Of a stretch of DNA of 64,000 nucleotides, positions 45,402 to 53,603 are shown one piece after another (the first letter of the stretch is position 1; every line of letters starts with the position of its first letter). Origin of the DNA: Microbacterium sp. EST19A. Lineage in GTDB: Bacteria > Actinomycetota > Actinomycetes > Actinomycetales > Microbacteriaceae. Under the pieces are notes generated by a model, which was not told the origin of the DNA, ran no database searches, and was given only the letters and a program-made list of their open reading frames with translations. The position numbers and the translations under genes were made by a program. The DNA lies in NCBI RefSeq assembly GCF_019969685.1, contig NZ_JAHXYZ010000001.1, positions 868,001-932,000 on the forward strand. Reading direction: 5' to 3'.

Positions 45402-46319
45402 GTGACCGTGATCATCGCCTTCCTCGCCAACATCCTGGTCGCGATCGCCAAGACGATCGCCGCCGTCATCACGTCGTCGGCGTCGATGGTCGCCGAGGCG
45501 GCGCACTCGTGGGCGGATGCCGGCAACGAGATCTTCCTGCTCATCGCCGACCGCCGCGGCGCGCGCACCAAGGACGCCCGGCATCCGCTCGGCTACGGAC
45601 GCAACGCGTTCGTATGGTCGCTCATCGCGGCGTTCGGCATCTTCACCGCCGGGGCGATCGTGTCGATCATGCACGGCATCCAGGAGCTGTCCGAGACGGG
45701 GCCGGTCGAGAGCCCGGTCGTCGCGTACATCGTGCTCGGCATCGCCTTCGTGCTGGAAGGCGCGTCGTTCACGCAGGCGATGGTGAAGTCGCGGCGCCTG
45801 GCGAAGGAGCGCGGGTCGTCGACCTGGGACTTCGTGCTGGAGACGAGCGACACCACCCTCCGTGCCGTGTTCTTCGAGGATGCCGCAGCCCTCATCGGCC
45901 TCGTGATCGCCGGTGGCGCGATCCTCCTGCATCAGGTGACCGGCGTCGCCGCGTGGGATGCCGTGGGATCCATCCTCGTCGGCATCCTGCTCGCGGTGGT
46001 CGCGATCATCCTCATCCGCCGGAACATCGAGTTCCTCGTGGGCACGACGGCGGCGCCGAAGCTGCGGGCCCGCGTCGGCACGGCTCTCCTCGGACTGGCG
46101 CAGATCGAACGCGTCACCTACCTGCACATCGAGTACGTCGGACCGAACCGGCTGTTCATCGTCGCGGAGGTCGACCTCGCCGGCGACGCGCTCGAGCATG
46201 ACGTCGCCCGCCGGCTGCGCGATGTCGAGAAGCGGATCGAGGCGCACGAGGCGGTCGAGACCGTCGTGCTGTCGCTCTCGGTCGACGATGAGCCGTCGCT
46301 GGAGTTCACCGCCGGGTGA
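45402..46319 (+). CDS. Cation diffusion facilitator (CDF) transporter
   Basis: This 305-residue protein is a CDF metal exporter. The transport-site motif is in helix 2 (VAEAAHSWADAGNEIFLL, HxxxD pattern) and the second acidic site in helix 5 (LETSDTTLRAVFFEDAAALIGLVIAGG). After six helices, a C-terminal cytoplasmic metal-binding domain follows from about residue 210. It should export Zn2+, Mn2+, Fe2+ or a similar ion in exchange for protons. GTG at 45402 lies six bases after TAGCCT (leaderless). It converges on the Gly/His-rich MarR gene. Confidence 0.9.
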   Translation: MTVIIAFLANILVAIAKTIAAVITSSASMVAEAAHSWADAGNEIFLLIADRRGARTKDARHPLGYGRNAFVWSLIAAFGIFTAGAIVSIMHGIQELSETGPVESPVVAYIVLGIAFVLEGASFTQAMVKSRRLAKERGSSTWDFVLETSDTTLRAVFFEDAAALIGLVIAGGAILLHQVTGVAAWDAVGSILVGILLAVVAIILIRRNIEFLVGTTAAPKLRARVGTALLGLAQIERVTYLHIEYVGPNRLFIVAEVDLAGDALEHDVARRLRDVEKRIEAHEAVETVVLSLSVDDEPSLEFTAG

Positions 46320-46327
46320 GTCGGCGG
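46309..46327. terminator. Short hairpin between convergent genes
   Basis: CCGCCG (46309-46314) pairs with CGGCGG (46322-46327) across the stop of the CDF gene and just before the end of the MarR gene; a small GC hairpin that may terminate both. Confidence 0.4.
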
Positions 46328-46328
46328 G

Positions 46329-46880
46329 TCAGCGCTGCCAGTTGTCGGCGAGCTTGTTCAGCAGCCGCGCGAGCTCGGTGCGCTCCTCGTCGGTGAAGGC
46401 GGCGAGCGCTCCGGTCAGCATCTCTCGCCGCTCGCCGCGCATGCCGCGGGCGATCCGCCGGCCCTCGTCGGTGAGCGCGATGCGTGTGCGGCGGGCGTCG
46501 TCGGGATCGGCCTCGCGACGCACGAACCCCCGCTCGACCCCCTGCTGCACGAGCCGTGATGCGCGGGGCTGATCGACGCCGATCGCCTCGCCGAGAGCGC
46601 TCACGCTGAGCGGAGCGGATGCCGCGGCGAGAGCCTCCAGCATCCGCATTCGGGCGGGGCCGGCCATGCGTCCCGAGGGGTCGGCCATCCACGGCGGCAT
46701 GCCGGGGTGGCCGCGGCGACCGAAGGGTCCGTGGTCGCCGTGATCGCCGGAAGGTCCGCCGGGCCAGCCGTGGGGACCGGCGTGACCACGGCCGCCGGGG
46801 GCGCCGCCGAGGCGACGTCCGCGTAGCCGGGAGAGGGCCTGGGCGATGGCTTCGGCGGGGTCGTTCGGTTCGGTGGTCAC
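46329..46880 (-). CDS. MarR family regulator with Gly/His/Pro-rich N-terminal segment
   Basis: This 183-residue protein has a MarR winged-helix domain (about 78-180: MRMLEALAAASAPLSVSALGEAIGVDQPRASRLVQQGVERGFVRREADPDDARRTRIALTDEG). It is preceded by a low-complexity segment rich in Gly, His and Pro (GGRGHAGPHGWPGGPSGDHG and GRRGHPGMPPW). GTG at 46880 lies six bases after TAAAAT, a leaderless start. It is divergent from the Gly/His-rich gene at 46984. The inverted repeat at 46902-46926 is its likely operator. The His-rich part could sense or buffer a metal, but that is a guess. Confidence 0.85.
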   Translation of the reverse strand: MTTEPNDPAEAIAQALSRLRGRRLGGAPGGRGHAGPHGWPGGPSGDHGDHGPFGRRGHPGMPPWMADPSGRMAGPARMRMLEALAAASAPLSVSALGEAIGVDQPRASRLVQQGVERGFVRREADPDDARRTRIALTDEGRRIARGMRGERREMLTGALAAFTDEERTELARLLNKLADNWQR

Positions 46881-46901
46881 GATCCGATTTTACATGCGAC
46901 T

Positions 46902-46926
46902 TGACATGGATCCGTATTCCATGTCA
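46902..46926. promoter_or_regulatory. Operator-like inverted repeat between the two Gly/His-rich genes
   Basis: TGACATGG (46902-46909) and CCATGTCA (46919-46926) are perfect inverted arms with a 9-base spacer. Further TGACATG-type half sites follow (CATGACATGTGAC around 46938-46950). The motif resembles the MarR palindrome at 423-430 and should bind the product of 46880. Confidence 0.7.
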
Positions 46927-46983
46927 CACTACATATACATGACATGTGACAAGCACATGCACACTGACATCTAAGGACTACCC

Positions 46984-47763
46984 ATGAACACCGATACACA
47001 GAACCCCCAGAACAGTTCCCGCCCCTTCGGCTTCTGGCTGAAGGCTGCCGACCGCCTGATGGCGGCCGAGTTCGCCGCGGCCTTCGAGGCCGAGCAGGCG
47101 AGCCGCCGCGACTGGCGGATCCTCAACGTCATCGACGGAACCGCCCCGGCTCATCGTCCGCTGAACGGCCCCAAGCTGCACGGACACAAGGTACGGAGCC
47201 TCGTCGAGCGCGGCTGGATCGTCGCCGAGGGCGACGGCTGGACGCTCACCGACGAGGGCCGCGCGGCGAAGGAGCGCCTCGGCGCCATCGTCGACGGCAT
47301 CCGTGCGAAGGTCGACGGCGCCGTCTCCGAGGAGGAGATGGCCACCACCCTCGCCTCGCTCGAGAAGATCGCGCGCGCGTTCGGCTGGGACGAGGAGACC
47401 CCTCTCCCCCGCGGACGCCGTCACGGCTTCGGCGGACGCGGCGAGGGCCGCGGCTTCCCCGGTCGCTTCGGCCGTCCGTTCGGTCGCGGCTTCGGCCCCG
47501 GCTTCGGCCCGGGTCGCGGCTTCGGTCCGGGCTTCGGCCCGGGCCACGGCTTCGGCCCTGACGCCGACCGTCGCGAGGACGAGTGCCGCCACGGCGAGCG
47601 CGGACACGGCCGCCACGGCCACCCGGGCTTCCGCGATGGCGAGCACGGCGAGCGTGAAGACCACGGTCGCCGCGGTCACGGCCCGCACCGCGCTGCACGG
47701 TTCGTGCAGAACGCGTACGAGCGCGGCTTCGACGCCGGCTACAGCCGGGGTCGCGACGCCTGA
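46984..47763 (+). CDS. Winged-helix (MarR-like) protein with Gly/Phe/His-rich C-terminal tail
   Basis: This 259-residue protein has an N-terminal winged-helix domain (about 10-100: WRILNVIDGTAPAHRPLNGPKL, KVRSLVERGWIVAEGDGWTLTDEGRAAKERL) and a helical linker. A long tail (about 142-245) made of FGPG-type repeats and then His/Gly/Arg/Asp-rich sequence (RHGERGHGRHGHPGFRDGEH) follows. The tail could bind metals or drive condensation. The protein ends with a short amphipathic helix (AARFVQNAYERGFDAGYSRG). It is divergent from a MarR gene with a similar low-complexity part. Function unknown. Confidence 0.8.
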   Translation: MNTDTQNPQNSSRPFGFWLKAADRLMAAEFAAAFEAEQASRRDWRILNVIDGTAPAHRPLNGPKLHGHKVRSLVERGWIVAEGDGWTLTDEGRAAKERLGAIVDGIRAKVDGAVSEEEMATTLASLEKIARAFGWDEETPLPRGRRHGFGGRGEGRGFPGRFGRPFGRGFGPGFGPGRGFGPGFGPGHGFGPDADRREDECRHGERGHGRHGHPGFRDGEHGEREDHGRRGHGPHRAARFVQNAYERGFDAGYSRGRDA

Positions 47764-47786
47764 CCTGCCTGTCGCACGAAATCGAG

Positions 47787-47819
47787 ACGCCTCATCCGAC
47801 GCACTGTCGGGTGGGGCGT
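47787..47819. terminator. Strong bidirectional terminator
   Basis: A 14-pair stem (47787-47800 with 47806-47819, two G-U pairs on each transcript strand possible) with a 5-base loop lies between the Gly/His-rich gene and the convergent TetR gene. It is flanked by GAAA on the left and TTTC on the right, giving short U-runs in both directions. Confidence 0.8.
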
Positions 47820-47823
47820 TTCG

Positions 47824-48471
47824 TCATAGTTCGAGCAGGGCGAGCGCTTCCTCATCGGCACCGGCGGCGCGCAGACGTCCGCGCATGGCGGCGGCGGCCA
47901 GGACATACGGGCGCTCGTCGCGCATGAGCAGGGAGCGGGAGTTGGCCTGGTCATCGAGGGCGATCAGCTCGAAGGCGAGCACTTCGATGTCGTCGACCTC
48001 GATCTCGCCCGCGTCGACCGCGTAGCGGATCTGCATGGCCACATAGCTGTACCAGTCCGACAGTCCCGCGCGCACGGCATCGCTCACCGGGCCGGGCTTC
48101 GAGTCGACATCGGCCGCGGTCGCGGCGAAGAAGCACCCTCCGCTGAACACACGGTCGCGCGAGTAGATGAGACCGTTGCGCATCAGCGCGGCGAGTCGAC
48201 GCACACCGCGAGGCTCGGAGCGAGCCGGTCCGATGATCTGCGCCACGAAGATCTCGCGGGCAGCCGCCACGGTCGCGAGCTGCAGCCCCTCCTTGCTCTG
48301 GAAGAGCGTCGCGATGCTGCTCTTGCTGTAGCCGGACGCCTCGGAGAGTCGCCCGATGGTCAGCCCGTCGAGTCCGTCGACCGACGCCAGGTCGGTCGCG
48401 CTCTCGAGCACCACGCGGCGCGAGGCATCGCCACGGGCCCTCCGGCCGTCCAGCACTGCGTTATCCGACAT
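47824..48471 (-). CDS. TetR/AcrR family regulator
   Basis: This 215-residue protein has the TetR HTH DGLTIGRLSEASGYSKSSIATLFQSKEGLQLATV (about 35-68). Its all-helical ligand domain has FSGGCFFAATAADVDSKPGPVSDAV, typical of the TetR_C_16/YcdC-like group. It is divergent from the alpha/beta hydrolase gene at 48545, and the shared gap contains two operator palindromes. It most likely represses both genes. Confidence 0.9.
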   Translation of the reverse strand: MSDNAVLDGRRARGDASRRVVLESATDLASVDGLDGLTIGRLSEASGYSKSSIATLFQSKEGLQLATVAAAREIFVAQIIGPARSEPRGVRRLAALMRNGLIYSRDRVFSGGCFFAATAADVDSKPGPVSDAVRAGLSDWYSYVAMQIRYAVDAGEIEVDDIEVLAFELIALDDQANSRSLLMRDERPYVLAAAAMRGRLRAAGADEEALALLEL

Positions 48472-48483
48472 CCCTCTAGTATA

Positions 48484-48523
48484 CGAACGATCGTTCGCCT
48501 ACTATACGTATGATCGTTCGTAT
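48484..48523. promoter_or_regulatory. Paired TetR operators
   Basis: CGAACGATCGTTCG (48484-48497) is a perfect 14-base palindrome. A related imperfect 20-base palindrome, beginning ATACGTATGATC, lies at 48504-48523. Their centres are about 23 bases apart, two helical turns, so two dimers could bind the same face of the DNA between the TetR gene and the hydrolase gene. Confidence 0.78.
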
Positions 48524-48544
48524 TGTTTCGGCGAAGGAGAAATC

Positions 48545-49486
48545 ATGTCGTCCCTGCCCACGCTCATCGCCCGCGGCATCCGCACCACCGCTGCGGTCTC
48601 ACCCGCCCTCGCCGGTGCGCTCGCGCTCCGGGTCTTCTTCGCGGCCGGCCCCCGGATGCAGGTGCGCGACTGGGATGCCACCACCCACAGCGAGGCTCGA
48701 CACCGTCGCCTCACCGTGCGCGGCATCGAGGTCGTCGGCTATGAGTGGGGCGCGGGCCCGCGTACCGTGCTGCTGCTGCACGGCTGGCGCGGTCGGGCCT
48801 CGCAGTTCGCGCCACTCGTGCGAGAGCTCGTGTTCGAGGGTTTCCGCGTGGTCACGTTCGACGCGCCCGCGCACGGCGCATCGAAGGGCCGCCGCACCGA
48901 CGTGCGCGACTGGGTCGCCCTGGCGGAGGAGCTTCAGACCATCCACGGACCGTTCGCGGCGATCGTCGGGCACTCCTTCGGCGCCCTCGCCGCACTGGCG
49001 GCCGCGCGATCGAGCGTGCCGACGCCGACCCTGATCGCGATCGCCGGCGGGGCGGGTCCCGACGCGTTCATCGACGAGTTCGTGCGCGAGTTCCGGCTCG
49101 ACCGCGCGACGACCGAGCACATGAAGGCCCGGTTCCGCCGACGGTTCGGTGCGGAGGAGACCACGACCGGAGCGCTGTCCGATGCGGCGCAGCATCCGCT
49201 CCCCGCCGGTACATCGCTGCTGGTCGTGCATGATCGCGGCGATCGCCGGATGCCGGATGCCGACTCGCTGCGCCTGCACGCCACCCACGGCGAGCGTTCG
49301 CGGCTGCTGCGCACCGACGGCTTCGGCCACACGACCGTGCTGTCGGCGGATGCCACGCTCGACGCGGTCGTCGCGATGGTGACCGGCGGGCTCGCGGCTG
49401 TCGACGCGCTCGGCACGGACACCCCGAGAAGTCGCCCGGCGAAGAGGGAGCCCGGTTCGAAGGCCGACGTCAGAACAGCGGCGTGA
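48545..49486 (+). CDS. Alpha/beta hydrolase
   Basis: This 313-residue protein is an alpha/beta-hydrolase fold enzyme. It shows the oxyanion-hole HGWRGRASQF, the nucleophile elbow AIVGHSFGALAAL (Ser in GHSFG) and the catalytic His in GFGHTTVLS near the end. Two hydrophobic stretches at the N-terminus (AAVSPALAGALALRVFFAAGP) suggest membrane association. GAAGGAGAAATC precedes the ATG. It is expected to be induced when the divergent TetR protein binds its ligand. The last 17 bases overlap the convergent gene at 49470. Confidence 0.88.
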   Translation: MSSLPTLIARGIRTTAAVSPALAGALALRVFFAAGPRMQVRDWDATTHSEARHRRLTVRGIEVVGYEWGAGPRTVLLLHGWRGRASQFAPLVRELVFEGFRVVTFDAPAHGASKGRRTDVRDWVALAEELQTIHGPFAAIVGHSFGALAALAAARSSVPTPTLIAIAGGAGPDAFIDEFVREFRLDRATTEHMKARFRRRFGAEETTTGALSDAAQHPLPAGTSLLVVHDRGDRRMPDADSLRLHATHGERSRLLRTDGFGHTTVLSADATLDAVVAMVTGGLAAVDALGTDTPRSRPAKREPGSKADVRTAA

Positions 49487-49907
49487 TCGCGAACGGCACG
49501 GCCGCAGCGTCGGAAACCGGGAACGGGAACGCGCCGGAGCTCAGCAGATAGATGCCCACCACGACCGCACCGAAGAGCAGCAGGAGCAGGAACGCGAAGA
49601 TCGCGATGGTCAGTCCGCGGTAGCCGCCCGACGTCGGAACCTCGGGCGCGACGGATGGCTTGGACCAGTCGTCGGCAACGGCGGCGGGCTGGTCGCCGTC
49701 GAGGATCGCGGGGCGCGGACGGTCCGCGGAACGGAGTCGCGCCTCAGGCGGAGGCGGCGGGATCACCGCATCCGGCACGGGGATCTCCGACGGCGGCGGG
49801 GTGAGCAGTCCCTCGGGGATCGGGATCTCCGGCGGAGGCGGCGGGATGACGGCATCCGCGGGCGGGATCACGGGTTCGTCCGGAGTCGTGCCGCTGCCGT
49901 CACTCAT
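49470..49907 (-). CDS. Proline-rich single-pass membrane protein
   Basis: This 145-residue protein has a long Pro-rich cytoplasmic part with repeated units (PADAVIPPPPPEIPIPEG and PDAVIPPPPPE), one membrane helix (LTIAIFAFLLLLLFGAVVVGIYLL, about 98-121) and a short outside tail. I know no family. It starts one base after the dcd stop, so the two are co-transcribed. Its 3' end overlaps the convergent hydrolase gene. Confidence 0.75.
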   Translation of the reverse strand: MSDGSGTTPDEPVIPPADAVIPPPPPEIPIPEGLLTPPPSEIPVPDAVIPPPPPEARLRSADRPRPAILDGDQPAAVADDWSKPSVAPEVPTSGGYRGLTIAIFAFLLLLLFGAVVVGIYLLSSGAFPFPVSDAAAVPFAITPLF

Positions 49908-49908
49908 G

Positions 49909-50514
49909 TCAGCCCCCTACTGCTCCGATGTCGGTCACGCCGACATCCGTGCGATGGAAATTCTGGAAGGAGCGGGATGCCGTCGGTCCCCGCTGCCCCT
50001 GATACCTGTTGCCGTAGGGGCCGGAGCCGTACGGGTTCTCGGCCGGCGAGGTGAGCCGGAAGAAGCAGAGCTGTCCGATCTTCATCCCGGGCCAGAGCTT
50101 GATCGGCAAGGTCGCGACATTCGCGAGCTCGAGGGTCACGTGGCCGGTGAATCCCGGGTCGATGAATCCCGCGGTCGAGTGCGTGATGAGGCCGAGGCGG
50201 CCGAGCGAGGACTTTCCCTCGAGGCGCGCGGCGACATCGTCGGGAAGAGTGACCTGCTCATACGTCGCTCCGAGCGCGAACTCGCCCGGATGCAGGATGA
50301 ACGGCTCGTCCGGCTTCACCTCGATGAGACGCGTGAGCTCGGGCTGATCCTCGGCGGGATCGATGAACGGGTACTTGTGATTGTCGAACAGTCGGAAGTA
50401 CCGGTCGAGGCGCACGTCGATGCTCGACGGCTGGATCATCTCCGGCTCGTGCGGTTCCAGGCCGACGCGGCCCGATGCGAGTTCTGCCCTGATGTCGCGA
50501 TCGCTGAGAAGCAC
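49909..50514 (-). CDS. dcd: dCTP deaminase
   Basis: This 201-residue protein is dCTP deaminase. Conserved parts are [67 protein letters not shown] with the catalytic Glu-Leu-Ala-Asn region, and [10 protein letters not shown]. It makes dUTP from dCTP; some actinobacterial members also cleave dUTP to dUMP (bifunctional), which I cannot decide here. The tRNA-Gly gene lies upstream on the other strand. Confidence 0.95.
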   Translation of the reverse strand: MLLSDRDIRAELASGRVGLEPHEPEMIQPSSIDVRLDRYFRLFDNHKYPFIDPAEDQPELTRLIEVKPDEPFILHPGEFALGATYEQVTLPDDVAARLEGKSSLGRLGLITHSTAGFIDPGFTGHVTLELANVATLPIKLWPGMKIGQLCFFRLTSPAENPYGSGPYGNRYQGQRGPTASRSFQNFHRTDVGVTDIGAVGG

Positions 50515-50558
50515 GGGTTCAGCCTAGTCGGGCGGTATCGGCTCGCGTCGCCCGGGCT

Positions 50559-50587
50559 TTGGCCTTCGAGCGGCCTGCGGGTAGGCT
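50559..50587 (+). promoter_or_regulatory. Promoter of the tRNA-Gly gene
   Basis: TTGGCC (50559-50564) and TAGGCT (50582-50587) are 17 bp apart and lie 30 bases upstream of the mature tRNA, a normal 5'-leader length. Confidence 0.6.
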
Positions 50588-50617
50588 TGCGATCACCCGT
50601 TCCTCGGATGCGGGTTC

Positions 50618-50691
50618 GGGACTGTAGTTCAATGGCAGAACTTCTGCTTCCCAAGCAGATAGCGCGGGTTCGATTCCCGTCAGTCCCTCCA
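50618..50691 (+). tRNA. tRNA-Gly (anticodon CCC)
   Basis: The 74 bases fold as a tRNA: acceptor GGGACTG pairs with CAGTCCC, the D arm is GTTC...GAAC, the anticodon stem TCTGC/GCAGA encloses the loop TTCCCAA, and the T arm is CGGGT-TCGATTC-CCG-type. The anticodon CCC is at 50650-50652. The CCA end is encoded (50689-50691). The downstream gene is convergent. Confidence 0.95.
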
Positions 50692-50705
50692 CAGGATCGT
50701 TCGCG

Positions 50706-51245
50706 TCAGCGCGGACGGATGCCGGCCAGCAGGATCTCGAGGAAGAGTTCCCGGTCTTCGGGGGCACCGATGCGCACCGCGTGCTCGACGCCGCAGATCA
50801 GGTGCTCGATCTGCGAGATCGTCAGGTCGGCGCGCACCAGGCCCGCGTCGCGGGCGCGCTGCAGCACACCGTCGAAGGCGGCGAAGATCTCGATCTTCAT
50901 CGCGCGCACCGCCTCGTCCTCGTCATCGGGAGAGAGCAGCACCGCCTGCAGTCCGCCGTCCTGGAGTTGCAGCGCCAGTGCGGCGCCGAGGAACTCGGAG
51001 AGAGCCTGACCCGGATCGGAATGCTGCGCGGCGGTGCGAGCGATCACGGACATGCGCTCGAGGGTTTCGGAAGACAGCGCCTCCACCAGGGCATGGACGG
51101 TCGGGAAGTGCCGATAGACCGTACCGACTCCGACGCCCGCGTCCCGAGCGACGTCGTTCAGCCGCAGCGTGCCGGCATCGTGCGCCCGCGCGATCTCGAG
51201 GATCCGTGCACGGCTGCGGGCCGCATCCGCTCGAATCTGTGCCAT
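50706..51245 (-). CDS. TetR family regulator
   Basis: This 179-residue protein has the TetR HTH ARSRARILEIARAHDAGTLRLNDVARDAGVGVGTVYRHFPTVHALVEAL (about 10-56) and a short helical ligand domain. ATG 51245 lies six bases after TACGAT, so I prefer this leaderless start to one further upstream. It is divergent from the SDR gene at 51336 and should repress both through the two inverted repeats at 51264-51315. Confidence 0.88.
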   Translation of the reverse strand: MAQIRADAARSRARILEIARAHDAGTLRLNDVARDAGVGVGTVYRHFPTVHALVEALSSETLERMSVIARTAAQHSDPGQALSEFLGAALALQLQDGGLQAVLLSPDDEDEAVRAMKIEIFAAFDGVLQRARDAGLVRADLTISQIEHLICGVEHAVRIGAPEDRELFLEILLAGIRPR

Positions 51246-51263
51246 CCGTCCATCGTAGCAGCG

Positions 51264-51315
51264 AAGTGGATAGTTCATCCACTTGTGCTATCGTTCGAAA
51301 CGGATAGATCATCCG
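51264..51315. promoter_or_regulatory. Paired TetR operators before the SDR gene
   Basis: AAGTGGAT (51264-51271) and ATCCACTT (51277-51284) are perfect arms with spacer AGTTC. CGGAT (51301-51305) and ATCCG (51311-51315) are arms with spacer AGATC. The two copies share the pattern GGAT-AGNTC-ATCC. One overlaps the promoter of the TetR gene and the other the expected promoter of the SDR gene. Confidence 0.78.
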
Positions 51316-51335
51316 CTTGAGAGCAGAGGCATGAA

Positions 51336-52280
51336 ATGAACTGGGACCCCGCACACCTGCCCGACCAGACGGGCCGCACGATCGTCATCACCGGATCCAC
51401 CGCGGGCATCGGGTACTTCGCCGCGGAACAGGTCGCCGCGGCCGGCGCCGAGGTCGTGCTCGCGTCGCGCTCGGAGCCGAAGATGCAGCTCGCGAGAGCA
51501 TCGATCCTCGAGCGGATTCCCGGAGCCGTCGTGCAGACGGTCGCGATCGACCTCGCCTCACTCGACTCCGTGACGCGCGCGGCCGAGGAACTCCGCACCC
51601 TTCCCCGTGTCGACGGCATCCTGCTCAACGGCGGAGCGATGACCGGAGGCAACGCCGCGACGGTCGACGGCATCCCGCTGATCCTCGGCACGCACGTGGT
51701 CGCGAACGTGCGCCTGATCGCCGACATCCTGCCGTCTCTCGTGGCGAACGGCCAGGCGAACGGATCGGCGAGCCGGATCGTGCACACGTCGACCGGCTTC
51801 GTCCAGCAGTTCCGCGTCGGCGTCGATGATGTCCGTGCGACCCCCCGTGTCTCGATCGCCGCCTACACGAAGGCGAAGACCGTGACCGAGGTCTTCGCCT
51901 TCGAGCTTCACCGACGGTTGCTCGAACGCGAACTTCCCGTCGCCTCCCTCGTCGTGCGCCCGGGTGTGGGGGTCGACGCCAAGACGCCGCAGCGGGCCGG
52001 CATCCGTGATCGGTCGACGCCTTACCAGCGCAATCCGTACACGCCGTGGGCGCAGGGCAAGGACACGGCGGCATGGTCAGCCGTCCGCGCACTCACCGAT
52101 CCCGACGCGCAGAGCGGCGACTACTACTCGCCCGCCGGGCGACTGCGCGGGTTGCCCGTGAAGATCGAACCCCTCGCCCGCACCTTCACCCCGCCCACCG
52201 AGACCGCGGCGAGCGTGTGGGAGCAGCTCGAGGAGCTCGCCGGAGTCCGCATACCGCTGGATGTCACCGCAGGTTTCTAG
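51336..52280 (+). CDS. Short-chain dehydrogenase/reductase (SDR)
   Basis: This 314-residue protein is an SDR of the extended retinol-dehydrogenase-like type. The NAD(P)-binding TIVITGSTAGIGYFAAEQVAAAG, the segment LLNGGAMTGGNA in place of the usual NNAG, a Ser in IVHTSTGFV and the catalytic YTKAK pair (YxxxK) are visible. The substrate is unknown. It is divergent from and probably controlled by the TetR gene at 50706. The TetR/SDR pair with tandem operators suggests inducible detoxification of a carbonyl compound. Confidence 0.88.
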   Translation: MNWDPAHLPDQTGRTIVITGSTAGIGYFAAEQVAAAGAEVVLASRSEPKMQLARASILERIPGAVVQTVAIDLASLDSVTRAAEELRTLPRVDGILLNGGAMTGGNAATVDGIPLILGTHVVANVRLIADILPSLVANGQANGSASRIVHTSTGFVQQFRVGVDDVRATPRVSIAAYTKAKTVTEVFAFELHRRLLERELPVASLVVRPGVGVDAKTPQRAGIRDRSTPYQRNPYTPWAQGKDTAAWSAVRALTDPDAQSGDYYSPAGRLRGLPVKIEPLARTFTPPTETAASVWEQLEELAGVRIPLDVTAGF

Positions 52281-52289
52281 GATGGAGGC

Positions 52290-52970
52290 ATGCGTCTGCT
52301 CCTGATCCGTCACGCTCAGACACCGTCGAACGTCCTCGGACTACTCGACACCGGGGCTCCGGGCCCCGGACTCACCGAGCTCGGGCGCCGGCAGGCGCAC
52401 GCGATCCCCGGAGCGCTGAAGGATCGCGAGATCAGCAGCATCACGGTCTCGAACCTCGTGCGCACCTCTTTGACCGCTGCACCGCTCGCGGAGGAACGCG
52501 GCCTGACGCCCGTGATCGATCCCGGCGTGCGGGAGATCGACGCCGGCGATGACGAGATGGCAGCGGGCTTCGCCTCCTTCACGCGCTACATCGAGGTCGC
52601 GTGGGCATGGGCGAGCGGCGACCTCGACGTGCGGATGCCGGGAGCCGAGAACGGCCACGAGTTCTTCGAGCGGTTCGACGGCGCGGTCGAGCGGGCTCTG
52701 ACGTCGGGCGGCCCGCATCCCGTCATCGTCAGCCACGGCGCCGCGATCCGCGTCTGGGTGGGCGGGCGGTGCCACAACATGGGCGACCTGTTCAGCTCCG
52801 ACATCGAGCTGCACAACACCGGCAGTGCACTGGTGGAACGCGAGGACGACGGCTCCTGGAAGCTGTTGGAGTGGTCGTCGAATCCGATCGGCGGCCCCCA
52901 GCTCGATCCTCTCGCCGACCCCGCGACGGAAGACCCGATGGGCTCGCTCACCGCCGAGGACCTCGACTGA
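52290..52970 (+). CDS. Histidine phosphatase family protein (phosphoglycerate mutase-like)
   Basis: This 226-residue protein has the RHG-type motif RLLLIRHAQTPSN with the phospho-accepting His. The second catalytic His is in PVIVSHGAAIRVWVGG, and an acidic residue lies in REIDAGDDE. It could be a phosphatase of small molecules; true mutase activity is unlikely. TAGGAT and GGAGG lie just before the ATG. It starts nine bases after the SDR gene. Confidence 0.9.
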   Translation: MRLLLIRHAQTPSNVLGLLDTGAPGPGLTELGRRQAHAIPGALKDREISSITVSNLVRTSLTAAPLAEERGLTPVIDPGVREIDAGDDEMAAGFASFTRYIEVAWAWASGDLDVRMPGAENGHEFFERFDGAVERALTSGGPHPVIVSHGAAIRVWVGGRCHNMGDLFSSDIELHNTGSALVEREDDGSWKLLEWSSNPIGGPQLDPLADPATEDPMGSLTAEDLD

Positions 52971-52972
52971 CG

Positions 52973-53551
52973 TCAGACCTCGATCTGAGCCCTTCTCTCC
53001 CACCGCGGTGACGGGAGATGGATCAGCACCAGTCCGATGGCGGCGATGACGGAGTTCCGGAACGCGGGATCGAGACCGTTCCAGGCAGTGGAGCGCCACA
53101 TCTGGAACCACTCCCCTCCGATGGAGATGAAGCCGCCGACGAACAGCAGGATGATCATGACCAGTCCGACCGACGACCACACCCGGGCGGCATGGAATCC
53201 GTGGCCGAAGAATCCGCGGACGAAGAACACGACCGCGACGATCAGGACGATGGCGCTGGCCGACTCCCAGACGATGACGCCGATGTAGGCGATGTTCCAG
53301 ATCACGGGATCTGTGATCGCACGCCACATCACGTCGGGATCGAGGCCCTTGCCGGCGTCCTGACCGAAGTTGGTGGTGTCCATGGCGAGGACGTGCTGCA
53401 CGAAATCGAAGTTCGTGCCGTAGTCCGTGATGTTGCCCAGGGCGACGAGGAAGATGTAGAGCCCGTTCACGAGAACGAGTGCGGCGGCCGCGAACGGAAG
53501 CGAGCCGAGAACGTGCCAGCGGGGTTCGACCCCTGTGCGAGCGTCGGTCAT
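52973..53551 (-). CDS. DUF2165 family membrane protein
   Basis: This 192-residue protein has four membrane helices and the features of DUF2165: LGSLPFAAAALVLVNGLYIFLVALGNITDYGTNFDFVQHVLAMDTT, then IWNIAYIGVIVWESASAIVLIVAVVFFVRG and FISIGGEWFQMWRSTAWNG. The function is unknown. ATG 53551 lies six bases after TATCTT (leaderless). Confidence 0.85.
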   Translation of the reverse strand: MTDARTGVEPRWHVLGSLPFAAAALVLVNGLYIFLVALGNITDYGTNFDFVQHVLAMDTTNFGQDAGKGLDPDVMWRAITDPVIWNIAYIGVIVWESASAIVLIVAVVFFVRGFFGHGFHAARVWSSVGLVMIILLFVGGFISIGGEWFQMWRSTAWNGLDPAFRNSVIAAIGLVLIHLPSPRWERRAQIEV

Positions 53552-53603
53552 GGCCACAAGATAGTGGAGGACGGCGATGCGATGCCAGACCTTCAGATCA
53601 CCG

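Noticed and set aside
42888-46247. A 1119-codon open frame on the minus strand opposite the Lrp, UMF1 and CDF genes
   Set aside because: Its translation is an Arg/Asp/Glu/His-rich sequence without domains, as produced by the antisense of GC-rich genes; the three plus-strand genes have clear families and starts.
50618-51245. tRNA-Gly as an integration site for a genomic island downstream
   Set aside because: No integrase or repeated tRNA 3' end was found in the following sequence, and the neighbouring genes show the same codon use as the rest.
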